9,768 nt of DNA from Thermoflexia bacterium (GTDB lineage Bacteria > Chloroflexota > Anaerolineae > B4-G1 > SLSP01), in assembly GCA_030605705.1 (NCBI GenBank), contig JAUWHU010000436.1, positions 1 to 9,768 on the forward strand. Reading direction: 5' to 3'. Positions 6,333 through 9,768 of the stretch are shown here, piece by piece. Both the position numbers and the translations under genes were made by a program. A model generated the notes under the pieces. That model was not told the origin of the DNA. It did not search any database and saw only the letters and a program-made list of their open reading frames with translations. Each line of letters opens with the position of its first letter. Position 1 is the first letter of the stretch.

Positions 6333-9107
6333 CTAGCCAGCCAGCGCCGCCCGTAGCTCCCGCACGGCCTGCTGCTCCGGCCGCACGTCCAATCGCTCAA
6401 AGACCGGCGCGCAGTGATCGAGCTCGGTGCGGGCATCCGCCTTCCGTCCCAGGGCCAGCGCCAGCCGCGCCAGAGCCAGGTGCGTGCGCGCTACCTGGAA
6501 GGTCTCGCCCAGTGACTGCAATGTGCTCAGGCCCTGCCCCAGGCACTCTGCCGCCATCTTGAAATCCTTTTGCGCCAGGGCGATTTCCCCCAGCAGCCGC
6601 AGGGTGATGCCGGCCTCGTTCTGCGCAGCGAGCTCCCGCGCCAGCGCCAGCGAGCGCATGCCCTGTGTTTCAGCTTCCTCAAGATTGCCCTGGCGCAGGG
6701 CTAGCTCGGCCAGATGACGGTGCAATTCCGGCAGGATGTCGCGGGAGCCGACCTGCTCAAAGCATGCGCGCCCGACCTGAAGTTGAGCGTGGGCCGCCTC
6801 GAACGCGCCCTGGCAGATCAACACCGCACCCAAGTTATTGTGAAGCACGCCCAAGGCATAATCCGAGCCGCCGGTCTGCTCCAGCAGGCGCAGCGCCTCA
6901 CGATAGGCCACGAGCGCGTCCTCTAATCGTCCCTGGTTTAGAGCAATCTCACCAAGGTTGTTTTCCACGAAGGCACGGTTGTAAAGATCGCCAATGCGCC
7001 GGAATATCTCCCGTGCCTGACGGTAGCTTTGCGCCGCCTGTGACCACCGTCCCATGTTGAAGAGCGCGTTGGCGATTTGATTGTGCGCCGTGGCCTGACC
7101 GGCAAGGTCATTGGCTTGCATGTAGAGCGCAAGGCCACGCCGCGCCAAATCCACCGAACGCTGATTCTGCCCACGCTGCAACGTGATCACGGCTAACAAA
7201 AGATAGGTGCGACCCAAAGCATGAGGGTCATTCAGTGCTTGCGCAATCCGCAACGCGCTCTGCGCCTGCTCCAAAGCCAAATCCTCGCCACGTCGCAAGT
7301 AGACGAGTCCAGCTATCAGATGCAGCTGCACCGCTTCCGCCGTCGCGCGCTCGTTCAAAGTCTCTAAGCCTTGCTTTACCCAGTCAAGCGCCGGAGAATA
7401 GTCGCCTGCGTTTTCGTAGCTGCGAGCCATCCAACGACAGATGTGTGCTGCAACATCCTGATTTTCGGTCTGGCGCGCCAACTCCAAAGCCAGTTTCAAC
7501 TGCTCGCGGGCCGAATCGTATTTCCCGGTGATGGTCAACAGCTCACCCAGGGCCGAAAGCGCACGTAGACGCGGTTGAGCGCGGGCCGGACAGGGTAGTT
7601 TATTGATCAACACTAACGCTCGTTCCAAATGCTCAATAGCATCCTCACAAGCGTAGAGGGTGCGCGCCTGTTCGCCGGCCCGCAGACGATAGTCAACGGC
7701 TTTCTCCCACAATCCGGCTTCTTCGAAGTGGCGCGCCAGCTGCAAGACGATGTCGTTGGTGTGTTCGCCATAGAGTTCCTCCAACAGCTCACCGATTTTT
7801 CTGTGTAGCGAACGCCGCTGGGCCGCGCCTAGAGCGCGCTGGTACAGATATTGTTGAAAGAGCGTATGGGCAAAGTGAAAACGCGCCAGAAAGCGTCCTA
7901 CAACTTCGATCTCCCCCTGCTCATGAATCAGGTGATGCTGTTGATCCAGTTTTGCGCACAGGTTGTCGAGCAAGTCTAACTCGTCAAGCGTCTTCAGGCG
8001 AGCGATGATTTGCGCCGTAAACTCCTCGCCCTCCACGCTGGCAACCTTCAGAATATCCTTGAGAGACTCTTCCAGACGGCCTATGCGCTCCTCGATCACC
8101 CCTTCCACGCGGGAGGGCAGTGTGTTCCAGTCAATTGTCGCGCCCTCGATCCAGACGCCGTTGTCGTCCTCCACCAGATCGCCCCGTTCCTGCATGTGGC
8201 GCAGTAGTTCCACGGTGAAAAGCGGGTGTCCCTCGGTGTACCGGAACAACGCCGCGCGAAATTCCTCACCTAGACGGTTGGCTTCGGTGTCCAGGAACGC
8301 CTCGACAAAGCGTCTCCCCTGTTCCAAACCGGCGCGGTCCAGGTCAAGGGTGATATCACCATAGTAGCGCTTGGTTTCGGCCAATACTTTATCGAAAGGA
8401 TGGCGTTGATCATCACGTCCCAGCGCCACCTCAGCCGGACGGTAAAGGCCAAGAATAAGGACCCGACTTTCGCGCAACTGCCGGATCAGGTAAAACAGCA
8501 AGCCCGCCGAGGCCTGATCAACCCATTGCAAATCATCCAGTACTAAGACCAGCGGGTTTTGCGCTGAAAGTTGGCGCAACACTGCGGCGTACTGCTCAAA
8601 AATGCGGCTTTCGTCAATCTCTTCAGACACCTTCACCGGCTTAGTTTTCTCGTTACTGCCTAGCCAGCCGGCTTTATCGGCTACAAAAGCGCCCACCTTA
8701 GCCAAAATGCCGATACCGGGCAGGAAGATGCCGATCAGGTCGGGACCGATTTCAGCCAGCGCCTGCGCAGAATCGTGCGCCAGCCCTTTGAGCCGTCGGG
8801 TGTTTTCCTGGGTGAGGGCACTCTTGACAAGTTTGCTCTCCACATCGCCGGCAAGCAGACGCAGTATCTCGCGGAAGGGCAAATAGGGATCGCCGATCCC
8901 GGTCTGCGCATTACAAGTACCGACGGCGACCACCAAATCAGCGTGGCGTGCCTGCGTGCGACGCACAAATTCGGTGATCAGCGTAGTCTTGCCGCTACCC
9001 GCTTCTCCTGAAACAAAGCGCACTTGACCTAACCCAACAAGACTACTGTCCAATGCCTGTTCCAGCTGCGCCAGTTCACCCTCACGAGCAACAAAATTCG
9101 ATTTCAT
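6333..9107 (-). CDS. AAA/STAND-type ATPase with C-terminal tetratricopeptide repeats
   Basis: A 924-residue protein. An AAA_16-type NTPase domain occupies the N-terminus: GEAGSGKTT (K40) is Walker A, LVLVLDDLQWVD (D191, D192) is Walker B, with the sensor-like region LGLYRP (220-224) and EGHPLF (292-297). A connecting helical domain with FHFAHTLFQQYLY (410-422) is typical of MalT/AfsR/LAL-like proteins and of ATPase modules linked to nucleotide cyclases. About 11 TPR-like units fill residues 470-905. No LuxR helix-turn-helix, cyclase or other effector is present at either end. Such proteins usually act in the cytoplasm as ATP-dependent signalling or scaffold switches; the ligand here is unknown. 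The frame opens at a TTG (9126-9128), but the ATG at 9105-9107 is preferred because GAGGAG lies 6 bases before it and MKSNFVAREGEL is a normal start for this domain. The exported peptidase gene follows after about 250 bases; co-function is unproven. Confidence 0.9.
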   Translation of the reverse strand: MKSNFVAREGELAQLEQALDSSLVGLGQVRFVSGEAGSGKTTLITEFVRRTQARHADLVVAVGTCNAQTGIGDPYLPFREILRLLAGDVESKLVKSALTQENTRRLKGLAHDSAQALAEIGPDLIGIFLPGIGILAKVGAFVADKAGWLGSNEKTKPVKVSEEIDESRIFEQYAAVLRQLSAQNPLVLVLDDLQWVDQASAGLLFYLIRQLRESRVLILGLYRPAEVALGRDDQRHPFDKVLAETKRYYGDITLDLDRAGLEQGRRFVEAFLDTEANRLGEEFRAALFRYTEGHPLFTVELLRHMQERGDLVEDDNGVWIEGATIDWNTLPSRVEGVIEERIGRLEESLKDILKVASVEGEEFTAQIIARLKTLDELDLLDNLCAKLDQQHHLIHEQGEIEVVGRFLARFHFAHTLFQQYLYQRALGAAQRRSLHRKIGELLEELYGEHTNDIVLQLARHFEEAGLWEKAVDYRLRAGEQARTLYACEDAIEHLERALVLINKLPCPARAQPRLRALSALGELLTITGKYDSAREQLKLALELARQTENQDVAAHICRWMARSYENAGDYSPALDWVKQGLETLNERATAEAVQLHLIAGLVYLRRGEDLALEQAQSALRIAQALNDPHALGRTYLLLAVITLQRGQNQRSVDLARRGLALYMQANDLAGQATAHNQIANALFNMGRWSQAAQSYRQAREIFRRIGDLYNRAFVENNLGEIALNQGRLEDALVAYREALRLLEQTGGSDYALGVLHNNLGAVLICQGAFEAAHAQLQVGRACFEQVGSRDILPELHRHLAELALRQGNLEEAETQGMRSLALARELAAQNEAGITLRLLGEIALAQKDFKMAAECLGQGLSTLQSLGETFQVARTHLALARLALALGRKADARTELDHCAPVFERLDVRPEQQAVRELRAALAG

Positions 9108-9113
9108 CACATT

Positions 9114-9119
9114 CTCCTC
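9114..9119 (-). promoter_or_regulatory. Ribosome binding site that selects the ATG of the ATPase-TPR gene
   Basis: GAGGAG on the minus strand lies 6 bases before the ATG at 9105-9107. If translation began at the upstream TTG (9126-9128) this sequence would be coding and the TTG would have no Shine-Dalgarno (TTCACCTGGTA precedes it). This shortens the protein by seven residues compared with the longest frame. Confidence 0.75.
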
Positions 9120-9159
9120 GGAAAACAATACCAGGTGAACGCCAAAAGGGCCAGGGGGA

Positions 9160-9301
9160 TCGTAGCAGGTCTGAGACCCTCTAAGCTGCTGAGAGAGCCG
9201 CTGTGCGGTTTGGACAAATCATCAACCCCATCTTGGTAGACACAGGCACTTAAACGCTCCCTGTGGTTCACCCGGCGTCTTTGACTTTCAACCTGCTACG
9301 A
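9160..9301. repeat. Perfect 11-bp inverted repeat pair flanking 120 bases upstream of the ATPase gene
   Basis: TCGTAGCAGGT at 9160-9170 and its exact reverse complement ACCTGCTACGA at 9291-9301. The match does not extend at either end and no target-site duplication is visible outside it. The pair lies wholly in the non-coding gap (9108-9363) upstream of the ATPase gene. It could be paired regulator binding sites that allow looping, the base of a long RNA stem in the leader, or the ends of a small non-autonomous element. I cannot choose among these. Confidence 0.6.
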
Positions 9302-9319
9302 AAACCCACCACCACCAGT

Positions 9320-9361
9320 TTATGCGCCACGTTATACGCCATTTCATCCCGTTATGCGCCA
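9320..9361 (+). repeat. Three 10-bp direct repeats (TTATGCGCCA), iteron/operator-like
   Basis: Copies at 9320-9329 (TTATGCGCCA), 9332-9341 (TTATACGCCA, one mismatch) and 9352-9361 (TTATGCGCCA). Start-to-start spacing is 12 and 20 bases, roughly one and two helical turns. They begin right after the end of the winged-helix regulator remnant and lie upstream of the ATPase gene, as expected for an operator of a local regulator, but function is inferred. Confidence 0.6.
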
Positions 9362-9363
9362 TC

Positions 9364-9768
9364 CTATTGAGCCACCGTGTAGCGGGTTCCTCTTTTGACA
9401 CCAATCTGGCGCACCCAACCAGTCTGCACCAATCCAGTCAAATCCCGCGTGGCGGTACGTTGAGACACATTGAACAACTGCCGGTAGTCCGCGTTGCTCA
9501 ACTCTTTATCTTCGTTGACCATCAACCGCAGGGCCTCGATCTGCCGTTCGTTCAGCCCCAGGGTGCGCAGGTAGATTTTCCTTCGGGATCAAATCCTGAT
9601 CAGCTTCTGTCCCCAGAATCGTCCCCTAATCGTCCCCTAATCGTCCCCAGAATCGTCCCCGGCAGGGCCGGTCAACACGTAATGCACGCCCCGGCCTCTA
9701 CCCCGTCGGACAACCAGCCTCTTTTGAACCATCTCCTGCAACTCGCGGTACGCCTCGCTTCTTTGCAC
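9364..9768 (-). pseudogene. Broken 3' end of a regulator with two C-terminal winged-helix domains (COG2865/AlbA_2-like), partial
   Basis: Two DNA-binding-like modules share one frame. The first (9768 down to about 9660) reads RSEAYRELQEMVQKRLVVRR then GRGRGVHYVL, a winged helix ending in a wing. The second (about 9573-9364) reads LRTLGLNERQIEALRLM, then LFNVSQRTATRDL and GWVRQIGVKRGTRYTVAQ-stop. From memory, tandem modules of this form end proteins with an AlbA_2 (divergent AAA_4) domain, and RRTATRDL is typical. In this frame stop codons TAG (9637-9639) and TGA (9589-9591) separate the modules, the first of them inside an 11/12-bp tandem repeat encoding GDDS-like residues. The second module has no good start of its own. 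The N-terminal part lies beyond the right edge. Either the gene is decayed, or the first module is a complete C-terminus and the second a leftover. Confidence 0.65.
9609..9660. repeat. Tandem repeat of 11/12-bp units (five GTCCCC cores)
   Basis: On the plus strand GTCCCC starts at 9609, 9621, 9632, 9643 and 9655, spaced 12, 11, 11 and 12 bases; AATCGTCCCC recurs four times. On the coding strand the 12-base unit GGGGACGATTCT encodes GDDS and could repeat in frame, whereas the 11-base units GGGGACGATTA change frame and create TAG at 9637-9639. The array sits in the linker between two winged-helix modules. Confidence 0.9.

Noticed and set aside
6121..6336. A 71-codon plus-strand frame in the gap between the ATPase and peptidase genes
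   Set aside because: It opposes both neighbours, has no clear ribosome binding site and a low-complexity Thr/Ser/Asn-rich sequence, and overlaps the candidate peptidase promoter.
9160..9301. A miniature transposable element bounded by the 11-bp inverted repeat
   Set aside because: No target-site duplication or second copy is visible here, so it is listed only as an inverted repeat.
9288..9362. A minus-strand mini-frame of 24 codons, tryptophan-rich (WRITWRINWWWW), starting 1 base after the regulator stop codon
   Set aside because: Its odd composition comes from the three direct repeats and a GGT run; no separate ribosome binding site was seen, so coding is not supported.

Overview
The window reads as accessory or mobile-element-flavoured DNA from a bacterium of the phylum Chloroflexota (Anaerolineae/Caldilineae-like). 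The evidence is indirect: a large secreted multidomain protein ends in the tail IYLPLILRQ, resembling the YLPLVxR-type C-termini common on exported proteins of that phylum; a large ATPase-TPR protein is present; and GC content is about 55-65% outside one low-GC patch. All convincing genes lie on the minus strand. No tRNA, rRNA, CRISPR array or intact transposase was found.

Layout in direction of transcription (right to left). (1) 9364-9768: the broken 3' end of a regulator with two winged-helix modules. Both modules are in one frame but are separated by two stop codons within or just after an 11/12-bp tandem repeat. (2) 9108-9363: a non-coding gap holding three copies of a 10-bp direct repeat and a perfect 11-bp inverted repeat. 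(3) 6333-9107: a 924-residue AAA/STAND-type ATPase with C-terminal TPRs and no obvious effector domain. (4) 6085-6332: an AT-richer gap with a good ribosome binding site and a possible promoter. (5) 1957-6084: a 1375-residue exported protein with four N-terminal beta-sandwich repeats, a PPC-like domain carrying an inserted run of twelve hexapeptides (eight identical ARLSNI units), a gingipain/caspase-like cysteine peptidase core, beta-rich C-terminal domains and the tail. (6) 1797-1830: a strong terminator-like hairpin. (7) 1-1863: an SF2/SNF2-like helicase that runs off the left edge. Its Walker A is joined directly to what looks like motif I of an adenine-methyltransferase-like protein, so the gene appears chimeric.

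How they fit together: the helicase, the methyltransferase remnant and the broken regulator suggest a decaying integrated element around a cargo of ATPase-TPR and secreted peptidase. Nothing visible proves that the ATPase and the peptidase act together: the peptidase is exported, and each gene has its own ribosome binding site with about 250 bp between them. The strongest candidates for something new are the hexapeptide array inside the PPC domain, the sharp GC change exactly at a domain boundary of the peptidase gene, and the methyltransferase-helicase junction.
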